This document shows positions 25,439 to 37,678 of a DNA stretch of 64,000 nt, piece by piece. Below the pieces are notes generated by a model. The model did not search any database. It was not told the DNA's origin and worked only from the letters and a program-made list of their open reading frames with translations. Source of the stretch: Apostichopus japonicus (Eukaryota; Echinodermata; Holothuroidea; Aspidochirotida; Stichopodidae); NCBI RefSeq assembly GCF_037975245.1, contig NC_092579.1, forward strand, positions 28,030,166 to 28,094,165, given 5' to 3'. The stretch's first letter is position 1. Each line of letters starts with the position of its first letter. The translations under genes were made by a program, and so were the position numbers.

Positions 25439-26648
25439 GTTTAGTTTTTCCGAGCTGTTTTGCCGTCGTGTATACCGTCCTTCGGATTTCAATGTTAAGA
25501 AATATTTCAAAAGTATTTATGCACGTAATAATGGTAATAATTAATAATCAACCGATGTAGGCTCATCTCGACTTTTAGATACGAACAACAAAGTTAAGAA
25601 GCAAAATCTTGAGAACTTTTTCCACTCTCGAGGACTTAACAAGACTCTCAAGGTAAACAAGACAAAGGACACTCCAAGGTTAAGTCAACGCGTCATCAAC
25701 GAGCGAGCGTGCAGATGTCGTGTGCAAATGATCCACATTTGTTTACAAAGTTAACTTTCCATTTGGTAAAGAACAACTGTCGTCTGAAACTTGTCCTATA
25801 CACAATCCAATGATATAAGATTCTACAGACGGATTTCAACAGCTAATAATGACACAAAATGCATACACTTCTGCATACACTGCTGCGTTGACCTTCAATG
25901 GTCCATACAGGAATATATATTTATATATATCATACAATATTAGCACTATTCAAGTGATCGACCATTCCATAATCATCGCCTAGCCCACTGTATAGTATAT
26001 AGCCTAGACTATATGTATGTTCAATGGCTCTCTCAGTATATTCAAACAGGAAGTATCGAAACTAACACAAACGATACAGCCCGAACGTCAAAATACATAA
26101 TTGTTATGTGTCAACTTCCTTATACGAGTGTCAAGCGAATTCCATGCACAGTGCTGAAGTCACTGTATGTCGTTAACCAGTTTTATTTAACGAGCTTTGT
26201 GCAATTCATAACACTGTCAGATATAATAACATCAAGGAACACCCAAACTAGCTTTTATCACTAAAATGCACAGGGATTGTAAAACTAGTTGGCTTATTTT
26301 AACCCTAGTTTTGCTTTCGTTAATATGACCTAAATAGAAAAAAGAAGAAGAAAGAATAGATAAAATGCCACAATTGTTTATCTGGCTACAGCAGAATGAA
26401 TGAAGTCATCAGGACGGCAATCCAGCAGAAAATGTCCTTTGTCTTTCTTCCAAATAATAATTCAATTAATTTTCTGAGGAGGGCGAATAACATTTTCTAC
26501 CATTTGCAATTTGATGACAATACTAATTACGGAGGAAATTGAAAGCTAAGTATAAACATTCCAAATGCATCAGGGTTCAGGGAGAAATCAAGAAGAAGAA
26601 GAAGATTATGATAGCCTAAGTTCAGATTTTGAAGATCACTTGCCCAGA

Positions 26649-26757
26649 TGACGTCACAGACCACCTTCTGTGACCAACTTCATGAGAAGAGTGAAGTTGA
26701 AGGTTGAGCCAATCAAAGTATATAGACTAGTTTATATTCCGATCAAACGTATATAAG
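26649..26757 (+). promoter_or_regulatory. CRE / CCAAT / TATA cluster, unit B
   Basis: Same motifs as in unit A: TGACGTCA at 26649-26656, CCAAT near 26709 and TATATAAG at 26750-26757, pointing toward the plus-strand frame at 28288. Confidence 0.4.
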
Positions 26758-28287
26758 TCCTGAGTTTGGAACAAGATATTGAGATGGAGTTTAAACTTTA
26801 AGTGTGAGGGAAAAGAGTTACACTTAAATATAATTTTTTCATTGTCTGCCACTGGAATATTCCATTAAAGGAATATGTAAGTCGCAGATGTGACTATTCA
26901 TGTGGCAAAGAAGTATATTCCACATGGTTAGTTGAAACCCCCTTCTCAATATCTCTCTCAATATAACTCATTGAGACGTACTTAATGATGGAAGTACTAA
27001 TCGTGCCGAATCATTTGCTTATGCATGTAGCCAACATTCATGGTGTGAAGGGGCGAGACCACATTTCGTCCCCATTCTAAGAGTAAGAGTATTTAAGTTA
27101 TTTTAATATGACTTATAGGGACTACAGATAGGCTTTACCTCTGATACGAATTTAAATGGGGAGGAGCGGGGGGGGGGGAGGGCATAAAATATTCTGGGAT
27201 GGGTCAAAGGGGAGGGATGTCCCCTCACCTGGAGGAAATGTTGTTTCTATAATGGGGCTTGGATAGAATATGGTGCTATCGCTTCCATCATTTTAAATAC
27301 ATTTGTGTAGACGATTTTGCATATGTGTTCATAAAATGTAAGCTATTTGGAATAAAGCTTGGGGTGGGGTAGGGACCGGGGGTGGGGACCGGGGTTGGGG
27401 TAGGTAGCGAAGGAGGCATGGCCCACATGCATCCAGCGGCTACCGTCTAGTATATATTAACGATATCAAACATTTACAAATACATATATACTACGTGAGA
27501 GTTATTCAACATATTTTTTATTGACCTGAATAAAAATTCTCTGGACTTGTTCTAAACGTCATCAGTGACGGACAAAAGTAGTTTTTGTTAGAATGAAATG
27601 TTTGAATCTCAATGTGTTGCCTGTTTGGTGACGAATATTCACAACAAAAACAGAGTTGCCGATCATGTGGGGAGACTTGGTTATCACTGCATAACGATTT
27701 AACGGGTAGGAAAGTATTATTATTATAATATTTTTAAGTTTTATAATGGGCAGTCAGAAATCTATTTAACAACTACACTGTCTGGACTTTCTACATTTGT
27801 TATCCAGCTTTATAAGCCTTCAAAAAAAAAAAGACATATTTATATAGGGGAAACTTGATAGGGTTGTTTAAAACATTGACAATAACACTGGACAAAATTA
27901 TTGAATGCATTAATAGAGTTACTAATTACTTTATATGTTTTATTCAGAATTTATACAAATCAGTTGAATGGTCCCTAGAATATATCATTAGCCTAACCAA
28001 TTACATGTGAGTGCGCTAACTGAAATCGATAAATCAATAAAAATCGTTGCTCGAACTCTATTCAAGAATGCGTATATTAGCGTTTGCTGTTGAAGGCTAT
28101 ACACCAGCAGTTTTTAAGAAAATTCACCCAGGAAAGAACCTGGGCACGAAAAACTAAACAACGAACCGACTGATCCGCTCTCCCCCTTACATCGAGACTG
28201 TGATTGTGAGATAATCGTCAGGTGTGTATAACGTTTCACACTAGAGGGGGCACATAATGATACATATGATCTTATGAGCCAGTTGTA

Positions 28288-28740
28288 ATGTATTGCTGGT
28301 CCGAGCTGGACACAAAATATTTCATGATGAAAGAGAGCAACATAGGTCTACTTGAAAAGAAGTTCTATACAAACCATCATAACTTAAATGACTATGCAAA
28401 TCATGTAATGAATATTCACAATAAAAAAACATTGCATGATGTTACGTATAACTATAGTCACTACAGCTGTACAAAACGATATTGTTACAATAAAGCCAAC
28501 CAGACAAGGCACTCTACAATGACTGATGCGGTAAACGACTTTGTCTTTACAAATTATACCTCTTCTTTCTTTTCGGATTTATTTGATATTAAAGTGAGTT
28601 CTGATGAAAAAAATGCAAAAGTAAAAAGAAAGGAGTTTACAAACCACCGAACAGCTGTCACCAAATCTACATACAACGTGAACTCCTATATATGGGCTCA
28701 TGCGAGATCCAGTCTGAATAAACATTTATACGAGTTGTGA
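28288..28740 (+). CDS. Hypothetical 150-codon frame in unit C
   Basis: Identical to the unit B frame at 20264-20716. The identity reflects the recent duplication and is not evidence of selection. No domain is recognised. Confidence 0.25.
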   Translation: MYCWSELDTKYFMMKESNIGLLEKKFYTNHHNLNDYANHVMNIHNKKTLHDVTYNYSHYSCTKRYCYNKANQTRHSTMTDAVNDFVFTNYTSSFFSDLFDIKVSSDEKNAKVKRKEFTNHRTAVTKSTYNVNSYIWAHARSSLNKHLYEL

Positions 28741-31046
28741 ATACTATTTACATTATAGCGTCCTTTATAAGAGACGTATAGTGTAGCAAACCAACGTACT
28801 TAACGCCTGTTGATGAAGGGCCATGGCCGTGACTTAATAATACAGCCTACTCTCTATTGACTATGATAATCTCTTTAGTTTTTATACTAAGCAAGAAACT
28901 ACTTTAAATTGGGCTACTATATATACTATAATGAAACCAGTCAACATATATTATTCATATATGTTTACGTAGCTACATGCCATTCTTGGTTTTTAGGAAA
29001 GAAGGGACTGAATTTCCATTGATCTGCGTACGCCTAAATTCGGGCCTAGCCTCATTCCAACAAGCACTAGCCTAGACCTGCTAACGTTAATTGTGGCAGG
29101 CTATCACTTCACAAGCCTAGGCTGGGTTACGGGAGAAGCCCCATCTTACTGTCGTTGACAAACTTAAATATTTCAAATCTACAAGGGGCGGGGGGGGGGG
29201 GGGGTGGGTCCAGGGACAGAGACTACATCAAGTAGTCGCGGAACTAGATTTTGCTGTTTATTTTGAGCGTGGCTGGAGAGCTCAATTACTATATCAAATG
29301 TTACTTTGTTGTCGTCCATTTTTGACAGTCGCTTTCTTCTGTGAATGAATTTAATTGTTAAGAAATATCGATGGTAAAACTTTAATGAACCGCATTAAAA
29401 AGCACTTTTATGTTTTTTGTTTACGCAAAATACAACCATGATTTCTAATTGGTTAATCTCTTAGTATTCATCTGTAGGCACAACAACAAAAGCTCAGCGT
29501 TTATTAGCGAAATTTGTCTTCAAATTTACTCCAATTCTATGATTTACAAGTTAAAAGCAGCTTTTTAAATTGATTTGATAATTTCTATGCGTTTGAATTC
29601 TCAAATCCTAGCTATACTAAGTTCTGTAGCACTATACTATGACGGTGTCGTAATTTACATTTAATCAAAATTGACGTCGAAAAGTTTGAGTAAGTTATTC
29701 TATACTTGCTTTGTTCTTAACACTAAAGCAAAACTGGTCTGCGCGATAAAACGTTGAGACCGTTATACTTTTTAAACCTTCATTAGGTGAAGAAATATTG
29801 GAAAAGTCTTGAACCCTCTGATCACTTGCAATGTAAGCGATTCTTGTCGGTTTGATAAAAATATATATATATATATACTTTAAAGAATAGTAGAGAGGTA
29901 TTTCATATTCGCCTTACTTAACCCGAAGTGTACAAACCAACAAATCATCAAAAAAATATACATATCTGATTTACAGGTTGAGAAAGCATGACATATGATA
30001 AATTACCATAGGCCCCAAAAATATTATGCAGTACGTACATGGAGGGGTTTGAACGGATTCACTTTGTCTAGAATTGCCGAATATATTTGTAGGGTATCTA
30101 TCGCTGGGTCCTATTTCCAGAAAAAAGAAAAAAAAACTTCTTAGCCATTACAGTGTAATATTATTTTAAGACCATTCACATGCATAGAGAATTATCGGTT
30201 CTAAATGCCAGTATTATAAATCATCAATACGATTCAAGTGAGAGCGCCACTGACAAATTTATTAGAGGGCGCTATTTAACTTCTTTGTCGTTGCGAATGC
30301 ACCGGTGTTTTCGCAAAAAGTGTTCTCGCTTAGTGTCGATTGACCAAATGCTGTAATTTTGGGATGATACTAATTTTTTTTCTCTGACCGAAGCTTTTCG
30401 GCTTTTGTTGTTGTTGTGGATTTCAAATAAACACCGCCGGATTTCCTGTAGCTCCAGCTATTCCAATTTGATGCAGTGTATTATATATATCTCCTCTTCA
30501 GATAATATGCAGCACTCTTTAATACATATAAAACTAGTTTTGGTCGCCATCTTAGATTTGAGGTAACTTAATTTCACGAAACGATTCTAGAAGATGACGA
30601 AGCCGTCTCAGGAGTTCAGATTTGTTTGTTATTGTTTTTTGTCTAGACGTCAGTTGAGTCAAAAATATTTTCAATTTTTTTTCCATTGCGAAACCAGCCA
30701 TGGAATTTCGCCAATTGCGTAATATGACGCAACCATTCTATAACTTCATTTAGCTACACACTTAATCTCCTCAAAGTATGTTAAAGGTATAGTACATATA
30801 TAGCTTCATTTGGCTATACACTTAATCTCCTCAAAGTATGTTAAAGGTATAGTACATATATGACAACATTAATCGACTGCTACATGCATAAACAAGTCAG
30901 AAACTTGGCAGTAGCGTCTTAATTATGACTGAGAATTTTTTTTTGCACTGAATAGAAAATATAACAGTGAAAATATTTCAATACGTTTTTAAGGTTCCAG
31001 TTTGTAGCACTTTGATTATAGTTTTAATTGTGTCATCATTATGTTT

Positions 31047-31990
31047 TCAGTATATGACATCTTGCTTACCAAACTGAACAGCCATATAAAAGCCGACTAC
31101 AGAGAGAATCATTGAGAACGAAACGGCCGCAGTCCTTTCTTCTACATGTTTGAGGTAACGAATTAAGTAATTCCAATGGCTTTGTTGATGCGAGCTTTGA
31201 AGGCAGTAAATGCTCAGTTGAAACTTCTCCCAGATGTGTTTAGCGTCGATTCCACCAACAGCAACCGCTCCGAGGCATATGAACATACTAATCTCCAACC
31301 AGATCATAATGTTGATGTACTTTTGGGTGTTAAGAGACTCGGATGGCTTCGCATCCGTGGCATGCAGCATGTACTGCCATGTGAGGTTCGTCGTTATCCC
31401 TAGAACGCACAATGGGATCACTGCCGTCATATAGATCCGAACACAGTGACGAAAACATCGGAAATCTACGGTAACTTGACGCAGAACCCGCTGACAGAGT
31501 TCCGTTTGTCCTTCCATAGTTTTCAGGAATCTCAAGACCAAATCAAGTTGGATTTGAAAAGACCGCCGCATCAGATATATCAGAAACATAAAACATCCCC
31601 AGATGAATTGCGCTAAGCCCGCTATTATGCAGCTCAAGGCATCTTCGGTGGTTTGCTTATTAGACAACTCTAGTATGACGTAACAGCGAAATACCGCACA
31701 GAGAACAGGCCAGACCAGACAAGCAACTAGGAATATTTTACCTGGATATCCTGCAAAGAACAAGAAGAAAAACAACGGTACATAACAAAGATAACGTGGA
31801 TAAAGTTTCTTGTTGAGAAGAAATGAATCCGATTGACCAAGTCTTCCGTGTTATGAGTATGATGGTGAATATATGATGATGGATATGATGTTGATGGTTA
31901 TGCTGGTGATGATGAAGATGACGATGACGACGATGGTGGTGATGATGATGGTGGTGATGTCGATGGTGATGATTATGATGGTGATGATTA

Positions 31991-32083
<93 letters not shown>

Positions 32084-32084
32084 C

Positions 32085-32119
<35 letters not shown>

Positions 32120-32151
32120 CATGATGATGATGATGATGATGATGGTGATGG

Positions 32152-32212
<61 letters not shown>

Positions 32213-33490
32213 AGCACGGATAGATTTTTCTGGAAATTTGAATCATTTTAAAGTTATAATCATATGAATACACAAGTCTCTAAGACATGACGCAGCAGCG
32301 TAGTACATGAGCTCACCATTTTTGGCAGGATCAAGAAATTGAAGACGTCTCACAATGAACCTTGCGTTGATCGCAGTTGCCCAACTTCCTGGTCCACGTC
32401 CAGAAAAGGCGCTTCGCAGCTTGGAAGAAAGGCTCATGATAGGCACAATACTAACTGTACACAAGAAGGCCGTATATGATAGCAAGTGTAGCAACTTTTT
32501 GGGATTTCCGAACTTTGTATTAATTGTTCTTCGGAACTCGTTAATGAGAAGCCCAATTGTAGTAAAAAGAATGATAATTGATAGCAACCAGCTGCCAGGA
32601 TGATTCCAATGCGAAACACCTAAAAAGATACGAAAATAACAAAAAAAGCTGTTTTGGACGGACGAGTGACTTAATCCATTATTGTTGCAATATCGTTAGA
32701 CATGTGCATCCATGCAAAATCGTATATACGCTACGTGATGATTTCATCTCGATAGGGAAGTTGTCAAGAGAAAATCGGATCAATTTAGAGCGAGGGGTGG
32801 GGAGGGGTAGGGGTGGGGACCAGGACTTAAAAAGGGGCAAAAGTTTTGGTCATGGGGTAGGTGTAGCCGATTCCCATTTAGAAGGGATCTGGGGCCCTCG
32901 CCCAGAATAAATTAAAATGTTAGATCTGAAATGGTACATTTTAGGTATGCTAATTAGGCTTTATAATTAAGTCTTCACATGTCTACACATTTGAGGGTTG
33001 AAAAGGAAGGACTTTTACACTTTGTTTGTACTATCGGTCAATATAGTGTATAGGGGGCTAATGGAGCTTCGTTTCACATAAGAATCATATATAACGAGTT
33101 TTTATTATACTTGAATAAAACACTCAGTTACTCACCAATTGAAGACTCCGTGTAGCGAACCACGTTACCATCTTTGTTCCACCAGCAAGTCTTGCAAGCA
33201 TCGCAAGTATCATCATCTTGGGATCTCTTGTCGTTGCCTAGTTCACGGGCAGATTTGTAACTGAAGTTGCTCTCATACTGAGAAGTCAGGTTATAGGTAA
33301 TATCGACATCAATGGGTCTTAATGCATTTGTATCATCTGAATTAATCTTCTGTTGCTTAGCAAAGTGCTCCATGTCACACGATAAGCACCTCCTTTGTCT
33401 TACAATTTGCTGGTGATAAAATATTCCCGAAATTTTCATGGCAAACCAAACAATCGGCGGCCATGTTTGTTCAGTATTGTCGGTAAGCAT
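31047..33490 (-). CDS. Gene C: seven-transmembrane GRL-like receptor candidate
   Basis: Exons 33490-33136, 32619-32317 and 31750-31047 with phase 1 introns, about 453 codons, and all family motifs intact. It differs from gene A by eight replacement and only two silent changes that I could count (exon 1: one replacement; exon 2: one; exon 3: six, plus both silent). It is virtually identical to gene B. Intron 2 holds the longest GAT array of the three (31854-32212). Confidence 0.8.
31854..32212. repeat. (GAT)n microsatellite in intron 2 of gene C
   Basis: An array with long uninterrupted GAT runs and two GATCATGAT interruptions. It is 24 bp longer than in unit B. Confidence 0.93.
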
Positions 33491-34699
33491 GTTTAGTTTT
33501 TCCGAGCTGTTTTGCCGTCGTGTATACCGTCCTTCGGATTTCAATGTTAAGAAATATTTCAAAAGTATTTATGCACGTAATAATGGTAATAATTAATAAT
33601 CAACCGATGTAGGCTCATCTCGACTTTTAGATACGAACAACAAAGTTAAGAAGCAAAATCTTGAGAACTTTTTCCACTCTCGAGGACTTAACAAGACTCT
33701 CAAGGTAAACAAGACAAAGGACACTCCAAGGTTAAGTCAACGCGTCATCAACGAGCGAGCGTGCAGATGTCGTGTGCAAATGATCCACATTTGTTTACAA
33801 AGTTAACTTTCCATTTGGTAAAGAACAACTGTCGTCTGAAACTTGTCCTATACACAATCCAATGATATAAGATTCTACAGACGGATTTCAACAGCTAATA
33901 ATGACACAAAATGCATACACTTCTGCATACACTGCTGCGTTGACCTTCAATGGTCCATACAGGAATATATATTTATATATATCATACAATATTAGCACTA
34001 TTCAAGTGATCGACCATTCCATAATCATCGCCTAGCCCACTGTATAGTATATAGCCTAGACTATATGTATGTTCAATGGCTCTCTCAGTATATTCAAACA
34101 GGAAGTATCGAAACTAACACAAACGATACAGCCCGAACGTCAAAATACATAATTGTTATGTGTCAACTTCCTTATACGAGTGTCAAGCGAATTCCATGCA
34201 CAGTGCTGAAGTCACTGTATGTCGTTAACCAGTTTTATTTAACGAGCTTTGTGCAATTCATAACACTGTCAGATATAATAACATCAAGGAACACCCAAAC
34301 TAGCTTTTATCACTAAAATGCACAGGGATTGTAAAACTAGTTGGCTTATTTTAACCCTAGTTTTGCTTTCGTTTATATGACCTAAATAGAAAAAAAAGAA
34401 GAAAGAATAGATAAAATGCCACAATTGTTTATCTGGCTACAGCAGAATGAATGAAGTCATCAGGACGGCAATCCAGCAGAAAATGTCCTTTGTCTTTCTT
34501 CCAAATAATAATTCAATTAATTTTCTGAGGAGGGCGAATAACATTTTCTACCATTTGCAATTTGATGACAATACTAATTACGGAGGAAATTGAAAGCTAA
34601 GTATAAACATTCCAAATGCATCAGGGTTCAGGGAGAAATCAAGAAGAAGAAGAAGATTATGATAGCCTAAGTTCAGATTTTGAAGATCACTTGCCCAGA

Positions 34700-34808
34700 T
34701 GACGTCACAGACCACCTTCTGTGACCAACTTCATGAGAAGAGTGAAGTTGAAGGTTGAGCCAATCAAAGTATATAGACTAGTTTATATTCCGATCAAACG
34801 TATATAAG
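34700..34808 (+). promoter_or_regulatory. CRE / CCAAT / TATA cluster, unit C
   Basis: TGACGTCA at 34700-34707, CCAAT near 34760 and TATATAAG at 34801-34808. This copy points out of the array into unique sequence, where I see no gene. Confidence 0.35.
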
Positions 34809-35006
34809 TCCTGAGTTTGGAACAAGATATTGAGATGGAGTTTAAACTTTAAGTGTGAGGGAAAAGAGTTACACTTAAATATAATTTTTTCATTGTCTGC
34901 CACTGGAATATTCCATTAAAGGAATATGTAAGTCGCAGATGTGACTATTCATGTGGCAAAGAAGTATATTCCACATGGTTAGTTGAAACCCCCTTCTCAA
35001 TATCTC

Positions 35007-35098
35007 GTCCCTAACTCAATATGTGGGTTGATTGAAAGTAACCTTTTCTTCCCTACAATGGATCAAAGTCGGTGGTCCTTGATGATAACACAACGGCA

Positions 35099-35145
<47 letters not shown>

Positions 35146-36620
35146 AATATCTATATAAATATTTATTTTCCAAAAGGTGTTATGTATTGATAGGTGTTGA
35201 AACTTCATTCATTATTCTTGACGTCGACACGTGTTTGAATGGAGGGGAAACTCCTTACGTCATTTTGGTTCCTGTTGAAAATAGTTCCTACTTTTTACTC
35301 TGAGGTCACGTAAGTTTCTCAACACTTATTTTCACCTTGGCAATGAAGCCTTCGACGAACTGTAAACGTGACACTGACACTACGACTGTATAATCTGTAT
35401 TTGTAAACATTATTTGCAGGTAAATTTATCCAGCTGTAAATTTACTCAAGAGGAACTTTATATGACATATTCAGGAAAGAGTTTGATTAATGTATCTATT
35501 CATAACGTAATGACTCCTGTTAACAATAATAATCGGATGCATGTGCATGGTGGGCTTGGTTTAGGGTGGGGATGGGGTTGAGGGTGTATCCAACCCTTTT
35601 CAATAACACATATAAAGATAAAGCGATAGTATAGTTATCAACACAACCTTGCGATTAGATCTACTATAATTATGAAACTCATTAAATAGCCTACAAAAAG
35701 GGCCAAAAATGCACATTTTCACGTCTATTACTTCCGGTGGGAACCCCACACCCCACGAAGCGGACAAGGGGGGGTGAGAAGATTTAGCCACCCTAATGCC
35801 ATGCATCTGCTATTCAAACTCCTGTATCTACCCCTGGGGTAAATAATGTATTTTCCAACCAGAAAAAAAAAACGTTTTCCTTTTGTGCTATGGTGGAAAC
35901 GAGATGAATGGTTTGAATTACTACATCATCACAGCGCGATTGTGGCGTAAACTTTGCGAAATGTCGCAGTGAGCGTTGTTGCAAATCTCTGAGTTATAGC
36001 ATCTCAGTCTACCAAACAGCAAGCAATAGTAGCGAAACCCAATCGTCCTTGAGATCAACACACAAGCACTTGTTTTGCAATGCAAGGGGAATTCCATCAT
36101 GTGCATAAAGCTACTTCCTCATATTGAAATGACACTGATAAATCCATTTCTTTGTACGGCTGGAAATAGACACTTGTGGGGAAACTGTTTCGCAATACAC
36201 TCATCTACTTCCATGTTTCCTTTTCCTTTGCACAATCAGACACGGTAACCGTATACTGAGGTGTGCAATCGCCCATTCTTTCATAATTAACGTTCTTTTG
36301 TCTTTTACCTTTAATCGAAACGAAACGAAACACGGTCGAAAGGAATGGCTGTGGTTTAAATGGCGCCAAGGGATGATCCAGGAAGTTGTAAAGGAGCGTC
36401 ATGGCTCTGGGGTTCGTTGAATCAGTCTACCCATGAAAGGGGAGGGTGGACGGGGGGGGGGGGTGACGGGTCTGGGAGACTCCTCTACCAGTATTTTATT
36501 TGGATGTTTTAGTGAACTTGAAAAGTACGGGTGTATGACAAGCCCCCCACCCCAACTATCCTCACCTAAGTGTTATATATATTTATATATATATATATAC
36601 ACACGAACACACACACACAC

Positions 36621-36704
<84 letters not shown>

Positions 36705-37303
36705 ATATATATATTGTAATATGACCAAATGAAATCTTTCAATCTTTTAGTGACGTCATCATCTATCGCCCTTTCTCTATTCCCTAAATGAGGTAAGAGT
36801 GTTTCAGATTTAACCGAGAGATGAACTGCTCAAAATGTATGCAGAGAAATGATTCCTTCGTCAGCCCACTAAGAAGCAGGTCTGGAGTAAGGATGCACTT
36901 TATTATGAAAGCTAACAGAAAACAGGATGGGAGATGGTTGGGATGGGGAGGGTTGGCATGTCAAACAACAACAAATGTTAGTTATAGCCAGCTAGGCTAT
37001 GGACATTTCTTACTTTCACTGGCAGGGCAAATTTTGAAAGATTTTTGCCTGGTCGTCCCATGGACAACCCAGGGACATTTATTGCCAGAACAATAAATGT
37101 GGTTAAAATATGAAGCATAATAACACAGACCAATGTGAACACTGTTACAGGGATGTTCGGTAGGTTTTCGAACAGAACACCAAGCTTTGAGGGTGATACA
37201 AATTTATTTGTTCATTATTATTATTCATTTAATAACAATGTAATCTTAATTTGATGTAAAATAATAATTGTGGACAAATCTCGAATTCGAAGTTTTACAA
37301 CTG

Positions 37304-37354
<51 letters not shown>

Positions 37355-37678
37355 AATATATATGTATATATATATATACATATATATATACACATATATA
37401 TATACATATATATATATATATAAACATATAATATATATATATATATATAAACATATAATATATATATGTAAACATATATATTAACATATAGTTTATAGGT
37501 TATATGCTGAATATTTGGTTCCTTAAAATTAACTGTAAAATAGTTTCCGTCAATTTTACACCCATACACCTAACTCGGTGTCTTGGTTTGAATAATAGCA
37601 ATACTATTTTGATTAACATACTCAAAGTATAAATTTGCCGACAAAAAGCCCCCCCCCCCCAAAAAAAAAAAAAAAAAA
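35007..37678. other. Spacer with three TA-rich microsatellites
   Basis: TA tracts lie at about 35098-35150, 36574-36716 (with CA units) and 37307-37480. G- and C-runs occur near 36453, 36545 and 37649. No exon with family homology is visible between unit C and gene D. Confidence 0.6.

Larger units (their letters stand above)
18942..26964. repeat. Segmental tandem duplication, unit B (8.02 kb)
   Basis: Second head-to-tail unit. It matches unit C almost base for base. The differences I could see are G-run lengths (about 19147 and 21166), the GAT microsatellite, two single-base changes (23302 and about 26323) and a short A-run. At both substitutions C agrees with A, so the changes are private to B. 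The CATTTAGC site that is filled by a transposon in A is empty here and followed by a 63-bp tandem duplication (about 22726-22834). Confidence 0.93.
26965..35006. repeat. Segmental tandem duplication, unit C (8.04 kb)
   Basis: Third unit. Homology to units A and B ends at CTCAATATCTC (35006), after which unique sequence starts. The unique flank contains AACTCAATAT, sharing the 6-bp string AACTCA with the unit start. This microhomology could mark the original breakpoint. Confidence 0.93.
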
